Shown here piece by piece: positions 8,730-18,130 of a DNA stretch of 64,000 nucleotides. Made by a program: the position numbers and the translations under genes. The notes beneath the pieces are model-generated. The model did no database searches and had not been told where the DNA came from. It saw only the letters and a list, made by a program, of their open reading frames with translations. Source of the DNA: JAFDCJ01 sp049669725 (GTDB taxonomy: Bacteria; Desulfobacterota; Desulfobacteria; Desulfobacterales; JAFDCJ01); assembly GCA_049669725.1 (NCBI GenBank), contig JBATKU010000735.1, forward strand, positions 1-64,000, in the 5' to 3' direction. Each line of letters starts with the position of its first letter. Position 1 is the stretch's first letter.

Positions 8730-11700
8730 TTACTCACTTTTATTAAAAAGATTTTTCAAAAGGTTTTGGGCGCCTTTTTCAAGGTTTTTTTTCAGGGCTT
8801 GCTGTATCAGGTCGCCGGTGGCCTGCTGGAATGCGGTTTGGTCTATGAGGGGCTTGGATGACGTACCTCGGATCGGAACGTTGAGGGTCGTCCCCTGCAG
8901 GAATTGATAGGCATCTTTGCCGACCATTTTTTTGGTGACCGGAATTTGGGCGACAAAATCCAGGGTTTCGTCAAAGCCGACGGATCCGTGCATTTTCAGT
9001 TGATAGCCTTCGGCATCCAGCGTCATGGGAGACAGGGAGATCCGGCCGTTTTTAGCCTCAAAATCTATGTCCTGATCAGCCATACTTAACTGCCGTTCGC
9101 TAATACCCATCATTTTCAGAAGCCCGGCCAAAAAAGGCGTGGAATTAAGCCGCACCCCGTTTAACTTCAATGTTCCGGCAAAGGTTGCCCGGTTCCTTTC
9201 TTTTTCTGACAGAGGCCAGCGAAAATTTTTCATATTCAGGCCCAGCAAGCCTTCCGGAAGGACCGAGTCTTTAAACAGCGGATGAATCGCGGCCAACAAC
9301 CCATCGATCAAGCCCTGGGTAACCTGGACATCCTTTAAAATGTCAATATTTTCTTTAAAGGAGATTATATACGGTTCCGTCCGCATGTCGACGGTGGGCT
9401 GAAAGTCCAATTGACCGCCGTTGGCCGGGGATTCAATTTTGGCCCCGGCGGATGCCCCGGCGACCCGGATCGGCACGTCATTCGGGGCTAATTTCAGACC
9501 ATAGGCTTCAATGGACGTTACATGAACCGCACCGGAAAAATCCAGGTGTTTGAGCGGGTCCTCCCAGCGGTCTCCCTTAGAAACCAGTTTGATGGTAAAA
9601 GGGGTTGCTTTCTTTCCCGAAAAAGCCACCTGGGATTGTCCTGATTTTTTTAAGTAATCGGACACCAGCTTCAAATCCGGTTTCATGGTTCCTTTGGCCT
9701 CCAGGACCTTATTTTTTCCGACCTGGTTCAAGGTCCCGGTGGCGTTCAGCGACAGGGAATTTGAATTCAATTCGAGATTGGTGATGGTCATATTCCTGCC
9801 GTCCGGGCTACGGGTCACATTCGCATTTAAGGTGACTATTTTCTCGGAGATGGTCGGCAGGGTTGTAGATACCAGCTTGAAGGGCGCCACATTTCCCTGA
9901 ATTTTTAAAAACTGTTCTTTGGGGTTGGAAAAATCCATATCAAAATCAAAGCGCCCATCACCGAGAAGTTGAGTTTTTTCGGGAAGCTGAATAAAATCGC
10001 CGTAGCCCTGGGCCAATTGATTCAGGTCCAGGTCGGCCTGGCCGTTAACTTTCATATTTTTTGTAGCATTGGTCCAATCCCCAATAGCCAGCTGCGGGAT
10101 GTGGACCTTACCGGCCTGGCCGTCGATATCAACGGGGGCTAGCAGCAGGGATCGGTTATTTAGATCGATCTGCCCTTTGGTGGTGAGGATGACCCGGCTC
10201 TCCCGGAGGCTCTTATTCTCCTGCTGGTAAACAAATTTTTTAGTGTCAATCAGGGTATTATCAAGCGCCAGCCGGCCCTCTTTTAAATTCCCCCCGGTTT
10301 TAATGGTTGATTGACCTGCCAGCAGGGTTTGGGCAGAGAGAATACCCAGGTTCTTTAGCAGGGATGACAGCTGCTGCAGGTTGATATTTCCATCCAGTTT
10401 CAAATCCGTTACATTCGGAAAAGAATTCGAGGCGGTGCCTTCCACCTGTTGTGCCGTAACTGTTCCCGAGGCAACCGAGGACTGAATAGTCAATGTCGGT
10501 TGGAGTAACTTGCTGTTAACCATAGCATCAGCCATCTCGACATCGGCGGATCCATCCGCACGGATGGTCTGTTTGGCCAGGATGGGAAGCTGATTGCGGG
10601 TTAGCACAAAGTCATCAATATTTAATTTCAAAGTGGCGTGATTCAGATTCTCCGTTTTTGCCTTTAGATTAAGGTTAAGCTTAAGCTTGCCGCCGCCGTC
10701 CCATTGTTTAATCTCAATAAATTTTCTTAATTCAGCCAGAGCAGCTTTCAGATCGGCCGAAAGGTCAACCCGCATATTGCGCATGTCGCCCCGGCCGTCG
10801 GCCTCTAAAAAAGAAGAACGCAGGGATAAATTTTCCAGCTGTAATTCCTTCCCGCGCATTTCCCCCCGGGCGTGTACTGTCACCGGTTTATTCCAGGAGA
10901 CTTTTTTGCCGGCGCTGATTCCCTGCAGTTGATCGATACGGGCGTCACCGTCAAAGGAGACCCCTTCCCTGGCGGTTTCTATATTGGCGGAAAGCGCCAT
11001 CTTGCCTTTGGTTATTTCCGTACCTTCACGCAGTTTAAGGGTTGTGGGAAACTGGGTGAACACTTCGGCCAGATCAATATCTGTCTTGCCGAAAAGATGC
11101 TTTTGATCCTCGTCGTCAACTATCCCTCTGGCCGAACCATCGGCCAGCGAAGAGCGAAATGCCAGGTTATTTAATGATAACGAGCTGTTATTTCCGGTGG
11201 CATCGAGGTTGATCTCAATATCATTGATCACCGGGGTATCAGGTCCCAGCGGGCCGCCCTGCAGCTGAAGCTTTTGCATGGCCATCTGGGCGACCATTTT
11301 AAGACTTTCCGCATTGCTGCCGGTTAACGACACACTGGCGTTCAAGCGCCCTTTAGCCGACGGGAAGCCGGCCCGGGTTGCGATAATGGCAAATATGTCT
11401 TCCAGCTCCCAATTTTCGACATTTAGTTTTGAGTCCGATTGAATTTTTTGCATATTCAGCGGATCATCTGCTGGCAACACCAGGGAGCCCTCCCCGGAAG
11501 CACGACCGCTGCTATCGCCGGATTCTGTAGAAAAACGGTAGGTTATCGGGGTTTGTGGGCCGGGTGCCTTTAGTATCAGGTCCAGGTTTTTGGCTACTAT
11601 TTTTTCGTTGCCGTCTGCCGTGGCGGTCAATATGGAACCGTTGGTGATTTTTAATTTACCATAAAAAGCGGGGATGAGGGTATCGTCTTTTCCGGCGGGT

Positions 11701-12107
11701 ATTGATTCCGGTGACGGGGCGGCCGGCAGGGTCTTTTGTGAATCCCGGGCTTCGGCCTTATCTGAAAGGAAAAAAACCACCGCAGGATCAAATATCTCAA
11801 CATCACCCAGTTCGCCCCCGGCCAAAATCAGGCCCAGAAGTCCTTTTTCGGTTTTTATTTCAGATACCCGGGCGAGAAGGCCATCCGTTCGGTTGTCATA
11901 GACAATTCCCAGACTTTCGATACCGCCAAACCAGCTAACGGACCATGATTCCAGCTGCAGCTGACCTGGCAATTGCTGGTTTAGCTTCTGGATCACAAAC
12001 GGTTTCATCATGTCGCTGGACACAATGGCCGGCAGCAGCCCAATGATTATCAAAGCTACCACCAACAGACCTGCAGTGACGATAAGGACTACCCTTGATT
12101 TTTTCAT
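8730..12107 (-). CDS. AsmA-family protein, very long (1125 residues)
   Basis: A membrane-anchored AsmA/YhdP-like protein of the kind thought to bridge the envelope and move phospholipids or guide outer-membrane assembly. One transmembrane helix lies at about residues 5-24, with the rest in the periplasm. Long beta-rich repeats carry Asn-Leu, Leu-Asp and Gly-x-Leu alternations such as LNLNLNLKAKTENL and VKVNG-like blocks. The C-terminal part (RISLSPMTLDAEGYQLKMHG, TLNVPIRGT) matches the AsmA C-terminal domain. The start could be ATG at 12107 or 12152; 12107 puts the basic residues right before the membrane helix. Size is toward the long end of the family. Confidence 0.8.
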   Translation of the reverse strand: MKKSRVVLIVTAGLLVVALIIIGLLPAIVSSDMMKPFVIQKLNQQLPGQLQLESWSVSWFGGIESLGIVYDNRTDGLLARVSEIKTEKGLLGLILAGGELGDVEIFDPAVVFFLSDKAEARDSQKTLPAAPSPESIPAGKDDTLIPAFYGKLKITNGSILTATADGNEKIVAKNLDLILKAPGPQTPITYRFSTESGDSSGRASGEGSLVLPADDPLNMQKIQSDSKLNVENWELEDIFAIIATRAGFPSAKGRLNASVSLTGSNAESLKMVAQMAMQKLQLQGGPLGPDTPVINDIEINLDATGNNSSLSLNNLAFRSSLADGSARGIVDDEDQKHLFGKTDIDLAEVFTQFPTTLKLREGTEITKGKMALSANIETAREGVSFDGDARIDQLQGISAGKKVSWNKPVTVHARGEMRGKELQLENLSLRSSFLEADGRGDMRNMRVDLSADLKAALAELRKFIEIKQWDGGGKLKLNLNLKAKTENLNHATLKLNIDDFVLTRNQLPILAKQTIRADGSADVEMADAMVNSKLLQPTLTIQSSVASGTVTAQQVEGTASNSFPNVTDLKLDGNINLQQLSSLLKNLGILSAQTLLAGQSTIKTGGNLKEGRLALDNTLIDTKKFVYQQENKSLRESRVILTTKGQIDLNNRSLLLAPVDIDGQAGKVHIPQLAIGDWTNATKNMKVNGQADLDLNQLAQGYGDFIQLPEKTQLLGDGRFDFDMDFSNPKEQFLKIQGNVAPFKLVSTTLPTISEKIVTLNANVTRSPDGRNMTITNLELNSNSLSLNATGTLNQVGKNKVLEAKGTMKPDLKLVSDYLKKSGQSQVAFSGKKATPFTIKLVSKGDRWEDPLKHLDFSGAVHVTSIEAYGLKLAPNDVPIRVAGASAGAKIESPANGGQLDFQPTVDMRTEPYIISFKENIDILKDVQVTQGLIDGLLAAIHPLFKDSVLPEGLLGLNMKNFRWPLSEKERNRATFAGTLKLNGVRLNSTPFLAGLLKMMGISERQLSMADQDIDFEAKNGRISLSPMTLDAEGYQLKMHGSVGFDETLDFVAQIPVTKKMVGKDAYQFLQGTTLNVPIRGTSSKPLIDQTAFQQATGDLIQQALKKNLEKGAQNLLKNLFNKSE

Positions 12108-12213
12108 GGCATTTACCCAGAGATTATTTCTAATCCCATCCTTTAAATACATTAAGCTTAGATTTGAATGAACCTCATATGCGCATTGTAAGCATTAGAC
12201 GCTGAATCACAAA

Positions 12214-14346
12214 TCAAATATCCGGTTCGATCTGCACCAGGCAGCTGTTGCAGGCAAAGGCGCCGCAGGGTGAACTCTTATCTCTGGTAAGCACATTCAC
12301 GCAGCCGCCATCATCAATACCTGCGAAATCAGGTTTGTACCAGGCACCGGCGTCCAGGCTGGCCACACCGGGCATAATGCGGCCGGTGACCTTTGCAACC
12401 GACCGCAGTTTCCCGCGATCATTATAGACGATCACATGGTCGCCGTCGGAAATATTGCGATGACGGGCATCGTCGGTATTTATCCAGATTTTATCGTCGC
12501 ATTTTTTCTTTAAACGGGGAATGTTATCAAACTGGGAGTTGACCCGTGCTTTGGCGTGGGGGCTGATCAACTGAAGGGGGAACTTTTCAGCCAGTGAATC
12601 ATGCGGGCCTTCCCAGGGATCGATATATTTGGGAATGGGAGGAAGCAGGGCATTGTTCAGCTTGGCGATTTTCTGACTGTATATTTCGATCTTGCCTGAT
12701 GGGGTTGCAAAGGGGTGATTTTGCGGGTCTTCTATCTGGCTGCGAAAAGCTACCCAGGGTTCGTCGAGTTTTATGCGGTGGGCGTCCTGGTGTTGGAATT
12801 TTTTATCCGGAAGCCCCGGTGTATTTGCCACCATTTCTTTAAGATATTCCTGGACCGATTTTGGATTGTAACCCTCCACGCCCAACCGCTTTGCCAGCAT
12901 TGAAAAGATTGCCAGATCCGAGCGGGTTTCGGGCAAGGGGTCAATGACCCGGTTCATGTAGATATTGTAGGGGCCGCCGGTCCAGGGCGTTCCAATATCT
13001 TCTTCTTCCAGAAAGTGTGTTACCGGTAGAATCATATCCGCATAACGGGCCGTCGGGGTCATAAACAGCTCGTGAACGACAATAAATTCGGGGACCTTTA
13101 AGGCCCTTACCCCCTTGTTGACGTTTGAAAACTGATTTAAAAGATTGCATCCCACAATATAAACCAGCTTGATATCGGCGGGGTAGCCACCGCTTTTGCC
13201 GGTCAGCAGGGCATCGTAGATTGCGCTCATATGAATTTGGGGATTCGGTCTTTCAGGGACACCAAATGAGGTTACCAGTGCCCCCAGCTGCATGCGTCCG
13301 GCGCCGCCGGCCACATTCCCGCCCCGGATGCCGATGTTGCCGGTCATGGCGGCCAGGGTAATGGCCGCCCGGTGGTATTGCTCACCGGCGGCACTGCGGC
13401 CGGGCGCCCAACTAGCCCACAGGGCAGCCGGCTTGCTGGTTGCATATTGCCTGGCGAGCATTCTGATATCGTCTTCTGGCGCACCGGTGATTTTTTCCGC
13501 CCATTGGGGTGTTTTGGGCACCCCGTCTTCATTACCCATCGCATAATCTTTAAAGATTTCAAAGCCTTCTGTATAGGTTTCAATAAAATCATGGTCATAA
13601 AGGTCTTCGTCAATCATCACCTGGGCCATGGCGATCAGCATGGCGGTGTCGGTGCCCGGTTTGACGGTTATCCACTTTTCCGCCAGCGCCCTGGCCGATG
13701 GATTGAAGCGCGGATCCACGCAAATTATTTTTGCACCGGCCTTTTTGGCCAGGGTTAGATGGGACACCGTATCCGGACCAAAACGGGAGATCAGCGGGTC
13801 CCAGCCCCACATTATTATCAATTTGGAATGGCGTAGATTATCGCGGGTGTTACCGGTAAATGTTGTGCCCAGTGTGCTGCGCGATGCAAAAATAGCGGCT
13901 TCCATGGAGGTGTTACCGCTGATGACGCTGCAGCCGCCATTTAAGTTAAAAAATCTTCGGGCGGCAACGCCGGTGCCGTGCAGGGCAGCTTCGTTTCCGG
14001 AATAATCCATCAGAAAAATGGAATTGCCTCCGTATGTATCTTTAATTCTTTTAATCTCACAGACCACCCTTTCCAGGGCCTGCTCCCACGAGATCGGTTC
14101 AAACCGGCCGCTGCCCCGTTCGCCGATTCTTTTTAAGGGCCGGGTTAACCGCTCCGGTGAATACACCACATCCATCTGGGAAAGCCCTCGGGTGCAGGCC
14201 TTTAACCCGGGCCCCCGCTGAATTTCCGTTCCGATTCGGGTAATTCTGCCATCGGCTATATACACCTTCAATAGGCATCGTCCCCCGCAGTCATATGAGC
14301 ACGTCGTGGTGATTATTTTTGAATTGCTTTTAGTACCGCCTGCCAT
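12214..14346 (-). CDS. Molybdopterin oxidoreductase, DMSO-reductase superfamily
   Basis: A roughly 710-residue catalytic subunit binding a bis-molybdopterin guanine dinucleotide and one [4Fe-4S] cluster. The cluster ligands are Cys16, Cys20, Cys24 and Cys51 (CSYDCGGRC and KACTRG). PLKRIGERGSGRFEPISW and GNIGIRGGNVAGG are typical superfamily blocks, and the C-terminal MopB-binding domain ends in CGAFACNSC. No Tat motif is present, so it should be cytoplasmic. No Fe-S or membrane-anchor partner gene is adjacent, so the electron donor and substrate cannot be named. The start may be TTG at 14361 or ATG at 14346; neither has a strong ribosome binding site. Confidence 0.88.
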   Translation of the reverse strand: MAGGTKSNSKIITTTCSYDCGGRCLLKVYIADGRITRIGTEIQRGPGLKACTRGLSQMDVVYSPERLTRPLKRIGERGSGRFEPISWEQALERVVCEIKRIKDTYGGNSIFLMDYSGNEAALHGTGVAARRFFNLNGGCSVISGNTSMEAAIFASRSTLGTTFTGNTRDNLRHSKLIIMWGWDPLISRFGPDTVSHLTLAKKAGAKIICVDPRFNPSARALAEKWITVKPGTDTAMLIAMAQVMIDEDLYDHDFIETYTEGFEIFKDYAMGNEDGVPKTPQWAEKITGAPEDDIRMLARQYATSKPAALWASWAPGRSAAGEQYHRAAITLAAMTGNIGIRGGNVAGGAGRMQLGALVTSFGVPERPNPQIHMSAIYDALLTGKSGGYPADIKLVYIVGCNLLNQFSNVNKGVRALKVPEFIVVHELFMTPTARYADMILPVTHFLEEEDIGTPWTGGPYNIYMNRVIDPLPETRSDLAIFSMLAKRLGVEGYNPKSVQEYLKEMVANTPGLPDKKFQHQDAHRIKLDEPWVAFRSQIEDPQNHPFATPSGKIEIYSQKIAKLNNALLPPIPKYIDPWEGPHDSLAEKFPLQLISPHAKARVNSQFDNIPRLKKKCDDKIWINTDDARHRNISDGDHVIVYNDRGKLRSVAKVTGRIMPGVASLDAGAWYKPDFAGIDDGGCVNVLTRDKSSPCGAFACNSCLVQIEPDI

Positions 14347-14589
14347 AATAATATTCCGCAATAAGGAGTTGTGGTATGAGCGGTTGTAGAAAAAAAGGTT
14401 AGAATACCGGAACGTTTTTTTATAACCACTATATGACCATGCGTGTTTTATCCCTGAAAATGTCTAAAAAATCAAATATATTGATCCGTACTTGCTGAAA
14501 CAGGAGTTCGGTATTATCATTCGTAAGATTGTACAAGTTTCAGCCGACTGAGATAAAACTAGCATCAGATTAAGTGAGAGACCCTCGAA

Positions 14590-14754
14590 ATGATCGCTTC
14601 CATAGAAGACACCCGTTCCAGCGACAAGGAAAACAGACGAATTGGAATCGATAGAAGGCAATTCTCGTACACTCACCATCTGCCGGAACGAAGAGACGGA
14701 AAAGACCGTCGTCGGGATGATGACCAAAACAACGCTTCTAAAGACAAGAAATAG
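14590..14754 (+). CDS. Small basic protein with ERRxGKDRR-type motif, 54 residues
   Basis: A short gene with ATG at 14590. The product is very hydrophilic and contains RRIGIDRRQFSYTHHLPERR and then DGKDRRRD. The pattern of paired arginines (DRRQFS, PERRxGKDRR) resembles a short motif I associate with small deltaproteobacterial proteins and with linkers of PilZ-type proteins. That is recollection, not a search result. The minus-strand frame over the same bases has no recognisable content. It lies upstream of the DinB gene. No strong ribosome binding site is seen. Confidence 0.4.
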   Translation: MIASIEDTRSSDKENRRIGIDRRQFSYTHHLPERRDGKDRRRDDDQNNASKDKK

Positions 14755-14840
14755 AAGCCCCGGATCTCTGATCCGCTATAAACCCAAATACACGTTAACC
14801 AGCCTTAAAAACCATATAAAGAATCGAGCAGCTTGCGGTC

Positions 14841-15377
14841 ATGGCACACGATATCAAACAGTCGTTTCTAAATCTGGCCCGTTACAACGAGCGGGTCAAT
14901 CGAGAGATGTATGAGGTCCTTTCAGTGCTCACGGGCAGGGCTCGCAAGCGAGAAGCCGGTTCGTGGTTCGGGTCCATCCACGGAATCCTGAACCATCTCA
15001 TAATTTGCGATCTCAACTGGCTCAAACGATACCGGGCGCTTTCGCCCGAGTCACCCGTATTGACTGACCCCCGATTAGACCCGCCCAATCTTTCCTGGGA
15101 CCACGACCTCCATGACAACTTCGCCGGCCTGCGGGAAGACAGGAGAATCGTTGATGAGAGAATTCGCGCCTGGTTTGTGGAGTTTCCCGTCTCACGTTAC
15201 GACGAGATCTTCGAATATCAAGACTCAAAAGGAAACCGCCAACACGCCACAGCGGGGACGGCCTTTGAATTTCTGTTTTTGCACCAAACCCACCACAGAG
15301 GCCAGATTTCCCAGATTTTGGACAGCATGGGGCTGTCCAATAACTTCGCGGATAACTTCGCCTACCTAAAAGATTAA
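14841..15377 (+). CDS. DinB-family four-helix metalloprotein
   Basis: A 178-residue DinB/DfsB-family protein. The fold is a four-helix bundle with a divalent metal held by His residues: HGILNHLI (about residues 49-54) and HQTHHRGQ (about residues 149-155) give the expected HxxxH-type ligands. Members include stress-induced proteins and thiol-S-transferase-like enzymes for bacillithiol or mycothiol. Substrate and thiol are unknown here. The start is ATG at 14841, with a weak ribosome binding site. Neighbours do not suggest a pathway. Confidence 0.85.
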   Translation: MAHDIKQSFLNLARYNERVNREMYEVLSVLTGRARKREAGSWFGSIHGILNHLIICDLNWLKRYRALSPESPVLTDPRLDPPNLSWDHDLHDNFAGLREDRRIVDERIRAWFVEFPVSRYDEIFEYQDSKGNRQHATAGTAFEFLFLHQTHHRGQISQILDSMGLSNNFADNFAYLKD

Positions 15378-15908
15378 GGGAGTTGTTCAGGATTGCCCGT
15401 TGATCCCCAGAACCCAGACCCTCATAAAATTTGCGGTGATCTGATGTAACCTCACAAATTTGCTATAAAACTTAAAATGCTTATAGACAAATGCGGCATT
15501 TCTTATCACTTCCCCAGATTTGACCTTATCCTCTGATCATGTCAAAATAGTAGAAATGAAAAAATTCTATGGGGTATTTTCTATGAGATTTACATCCGGT
15601 ACATTCAGACCTCAGATTAAAAATTTAAGACACCTGAGGGGTCCCGGATTGGTGATCGCTGGGATCGGACCATTCAAAAAGTCGGCAGGGATAAGTTGGT
15701 TTTTTCAGGAAACGACAGCTGCGTGCTGCTTAAATCCGGATGGAATGCCTGCATCGACTTGATGTCGACCCACCGTAAATTTGATACGAAGGCACGGCGA
15801 CTAATGCCTAAAAAGAACGCCTTAATTGACTTTTATTATAAAGGCCAAAGTGAAAACTAGATGATACGTCAATCGCACTTTGTGCTGGAATCATAAGAAA
15901 CAAGCGCA
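15378..15908. other. Intergenic region of 531 bases with degraded coding sequence
   Basis: Apart from the open stretch at 15621-15860 (listed separately), nothing is recognisable. A start-bearing frame at 15520-15762 has no motif and competes with that stretch, which suggests a frameshifted or decaying gene. Confidence 0.35.
15621..15860 (+). pseudogene. Possible gene remnant without a start codon
   Basis: This frame is open for 79 codons between two stops but has no ATG and no early usable start. Its translation, for example NDSCVLLKSGWNACIDLM and RRLMPKKNALIDFYYKG, has balanced protein-like composition, while the overlapping frame that does have a start is less convincing. It may be the 3' part of a frameshifted gene. 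I do not recognise a family. Confidence 0.25.
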
Positions 15909-16439
15909 ATGATAAAATGCCCCAGATGTAACCTCGAACAGGACCAATCTCCCCATTGCGAGTACTGCGGACTTGATTTCAGAGAGCACCGGAAGTCAGC
16001 CCGAAGTTCAATGGCATTCAACTTCAAACAGATTGGATTGCCTGCCCTGATTCTGGTAATAGCCGCTGCCATACTTGTCTTTTATGGATTTACTACTTAC
16101 CGGCCCAAACCCTACCCCGTCATCAATAAAAGTTCAAACAGCTCTGTGCAAAGCCCAAATAATAAGGACTTGCGAGCAGCTGCCAAAGAACTAAGCGGTG
16201 ATGTCGGAATTGTTGGTGAACTTACGGGGGGGACCAATAAAGGCAGTGTTATTGCGATGGTCGTTTTCAGCATCATCGGGCTTGGGTATATGACTTATGG
16301 GAAAAAGAGCCAACAGCTCATAATGGTCATTTGCGGCATCGGACTAATGGGATACTCTTATTTCGTAGACGGCACGCTTTTTATCATTCTTATCGGGCTA
16401 GTCCTGAGTGCCCTGCCTTTTGTCTTAGGCCGAAAATAG
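15909..16439 (+). CDS. Zinc-ribbon membrane protein
   Basis: A 176-residue protein. Residues 1-22 form a zinc ribbon with Cys4, Cys7, Cys17 and Cys20. A transmembrane helix is at about residues 42-62, followed by a polar linker. The C-terminal third is three closely spaced hydrophobic segments (from about residue 112 on). This architecture, a cytoplasmic zinc knuckle plus membrane helices, is common in uncharacterised bacterial proteins. No catalytic motif is seen. The start ATG has only a weak ribosome binding site. Confidence 0.7.
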   Translation: MIKCPRCNLEQDQSPHCEYCGLDFREHRKSARSSMAFNFKQIGLPALILVIAAAILVFYGFTTYRPKPYPVINKSSNSSVQSPNNKDLRAAAKELSGDVGIVGELTGGTNKGSVIAMVVFSIIGLGYMTYGKKSQQLIMVICGIGLMGYSYFVDGTLFIILIGLVLSALPFVLGRK

Positions 16440-16470
16440 GATAGTTTTTAAAGTAATACATTCCTTTACG

Positions 16471-16641
16471 ATGGATATTGACGAAGCAGTGGAGGCAGCC
16501 ATTGCGATTAACCCTAAGCTTTTGATTCCTATGCACCGATTCGAGGCGGATCCTCGAAAGCTCGCAGACGAATTAGAAACAAGATCAGATATCAAGTTGA
16601 TCCCATTGGATATCGGTGAAACCTACTGCGTGGAAGACTAA
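16471..16641 (+). pseudogene. C-terminal fragment of an MBL-fold metal-dependent hydrolase
   Basis: The 56-residue frame (MDIDEAVEAAIAINPKLLIP, then MHRF, ending IPLDIGETY) matches the last ~55 residues of the UPF0173/UlaG-like metallo-beta-lactamase family. There a helix with Glu-Ala-Ala precedes the strand PKxxIPMH and the protein ends in a PGE-like turn. The upstream HxHxDH catalytic part is absent, so this is a remnant of a once larger gene. It could conceivably still be translated from ATG 16471, but not as a functional hydrolase. Confidence 0.6.
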
Positions 16642-16694
16642 AAATATCTTCTGTTGGCAATGAGGGATTAGGCGCCAAACTTTAATTTTGCAAT

Positions 16695-17204
16695 ATGATA
16701 CTTAGGTGCATAGAATCAGATATCGATGTAATATTCGAGATTATTAACGATGCTGCCGTAGCTTATAAGGGCGTAATTCCAGATGATAGATGGCACGAAC
16801 CTTACATGTCCGCTGAAGAGATCCGTCACGAAATCCAAGACGGTGTGGTTTTCTGGGGTTTTGAGCAAGAAGGCTGCCTGGCTGGCGTAATGGGAATCCA
16901 GGATAAAGGGGAGGTATCCCTTATTCGGCATGCCTATGTTCGGTCGCAGTTTCGAAGGCAGGGAGTTGGTGAAAAATTGCTCAGATATCTGGAGGGCTTG
17001 ACGGATAAACCTATCCTGATCGGAACCTGGAAGGATGCTTCATGGGCCATCTCATTTTACCGCAAGCATGGATATTATCTCGTTTCAGAGGAAGAAAAGG
17101 GACAGCTTCTTCGCAAGTACTGGTCAATTCCGGAGCGGCAAATCGAAACGTCTGTTGTTTTAGCAACCCCAACAAAATTGGATAGCGCAAGTTTTTCAAA
17201 ATAA
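16695..17204 (+). CDS. GNAT-family N-acetyltransferase
   Basis: A 169-residue GNAT acetyltransferase that would transfer an acetyl group from acetyl-CoA to an amine. Motif A, the pyrophosphate-binding loop, is RRQGVGEKLLRYLE at about residues 91-104. The preceding strand VSLIRHAYV and the following YRKHGY C-terminal turn complete the fold. Length and order match small GNAT proteins. The substrate is unknown. It lies in a run of short plus-strand accessory genes, about 30 bases before a methyltransferase gene. Confidence 0.88.
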   Translation: MILRCIESDIDVIFEIINDAAVAYKGVIPDDRWHEPYMSAEEIRHEIQDGVVFWGFEQEGCLAGVMGIQDKGEVSLIRHAYVRSQFRRQGVGEKLLRYLEGLTDKPILIGTWKDASWAISFYRKHGYYLVSEEEKGQLLRKYWSIPERQIETSVVLATPTKLDSASFSK

Positions 17205-17234
17205 TCGGGTAAATTCATATAATGGATACCGGCT

Positions 17235-17765
17235 ATGGAAAAAAAAGATAGTTTGCTAGGCTTTAAGCTAATGGGTCTTGCGTTTAGCATTCGGGATTTC
17301 ATTTCGCCAAGAATCAATGTTCTCAATGAAGTCGGCATAAAACCGGGAAACACGGTTCTTGACTACGGGTGCGGTCCAGGCAGTTACATCTTGCCGCTGT
17401 CATCTCTGACCGGTGGCACGGGTGCAATATATGCGATTGATTTACACCCGTCAGCAATTCAATCTGTTCAAAAGATAGCTTTAAAGAACAAGCTGGATAA
17501 TGTGAAAACCATTCATTCCAGCTGTGATACGGGATTGCCGGATCAAACGGTCGACGTTGTACTTTTATATGACACTTTCCACGATTTAGACAACCCTGAC
17601 GATGTCCTGCAGGAAATAAGCCGAATATTAGAAGCAGATGGGATTTTCTCCTTTAGCGACCATCACATGGGAGACAGGGAAATAAGAGAAAAAATCTTAA
17701 GCAATAAGTTATTCAAATTGACAAAAAAGAATAAAAAAACTTACACATTTTCGAAAAATATTTGA
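17235..17765 (+). CDS. Class I SAM-dependent methyltransferase
   Basis: A 176-residue methyltransferase. The SAM-binding motif I is VLDYGCGPGSY (about residues 38-48), and the acidic end of strand 2 is AIYAIDLH. VDVVLLYDTFHDL and the later block ISRILEADGIFSFSDHH follow the UbiE/Methyltransf_11 pattern. It is slightly short at the C terminus compared with UbiE. The substrate cannot be told. The GNAT gene precedes it and an unknown pair follows. Confidence 0.85.
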   Translation: MEKKDSLLGFKLMGLAFSIRDFISPRINVLNEVGIKPGNTVLDYGCGPGSYILPLSSLTGGTGAIYAIDLHPSAIQSVQKIALKNKLDNVKTIHSSCDTGLPDQTVDVVLLYDTFHDLDNPDDVLQEISRILEADGIFSFSDHHMGDREIREKILSNKLFKLTKKNKKTYTFSKNI

Positions 17766-17800
17766 TAGCTAAATAATAAAGATCAGATTGGGAAAAAGTT

Positions 17801-18130
17801 ATGGATGAATGGGGCCGTGATCCTTCGATAAAGGCCATGAGAAGGGTCTTTAGAGCCATGGAAAAATCTTTGGATGATCTCCTTGACCAGCTGAATATTT
17901 CCCCTTTTGACCATCGAATCAGGGGCTGGCTGGAACAGGCACTGGCCGAATATGAGCGAGCATGGGGTCAGGCGAGCCGGAAGGGGGTCCGCATGGATGA
18001 AAAAATGGCGCCGGCGGTCTATGCCCATTGCCTTGTGAGGGTCATCGGCTCGGAGAAAATTAAAATCCCCGAAAGCCTATTAGCCATAGAAAAAGATCTA
18101 GAGAGACTAATTCATGAGGTTTTTAAATGA
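17801..18130 (+). CDS. Conserved-looking protein of unknown function, 109 residues
   Basis: A soluble, mostly helical protein rich in charged residues (for example LEQALAEYERAWGQ). I recognise no family. It overlaps the next gene by four bases (ATGA), the classical arrangement for translational coupling, so the two products probably act together. ATG at 17801 has only a weak purine-rich site upstream. Confidence 0.65.
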   Translation: MDEWGRDPSIKAMRRVFRAMEKSLDDLLDQLNISPFDHRIRGWLEQALAEYERAWGQASRKGVRMDEKMAPAVYAHCLVRVIGSEKIKIPESLLAIEKDLERLIHEVFK

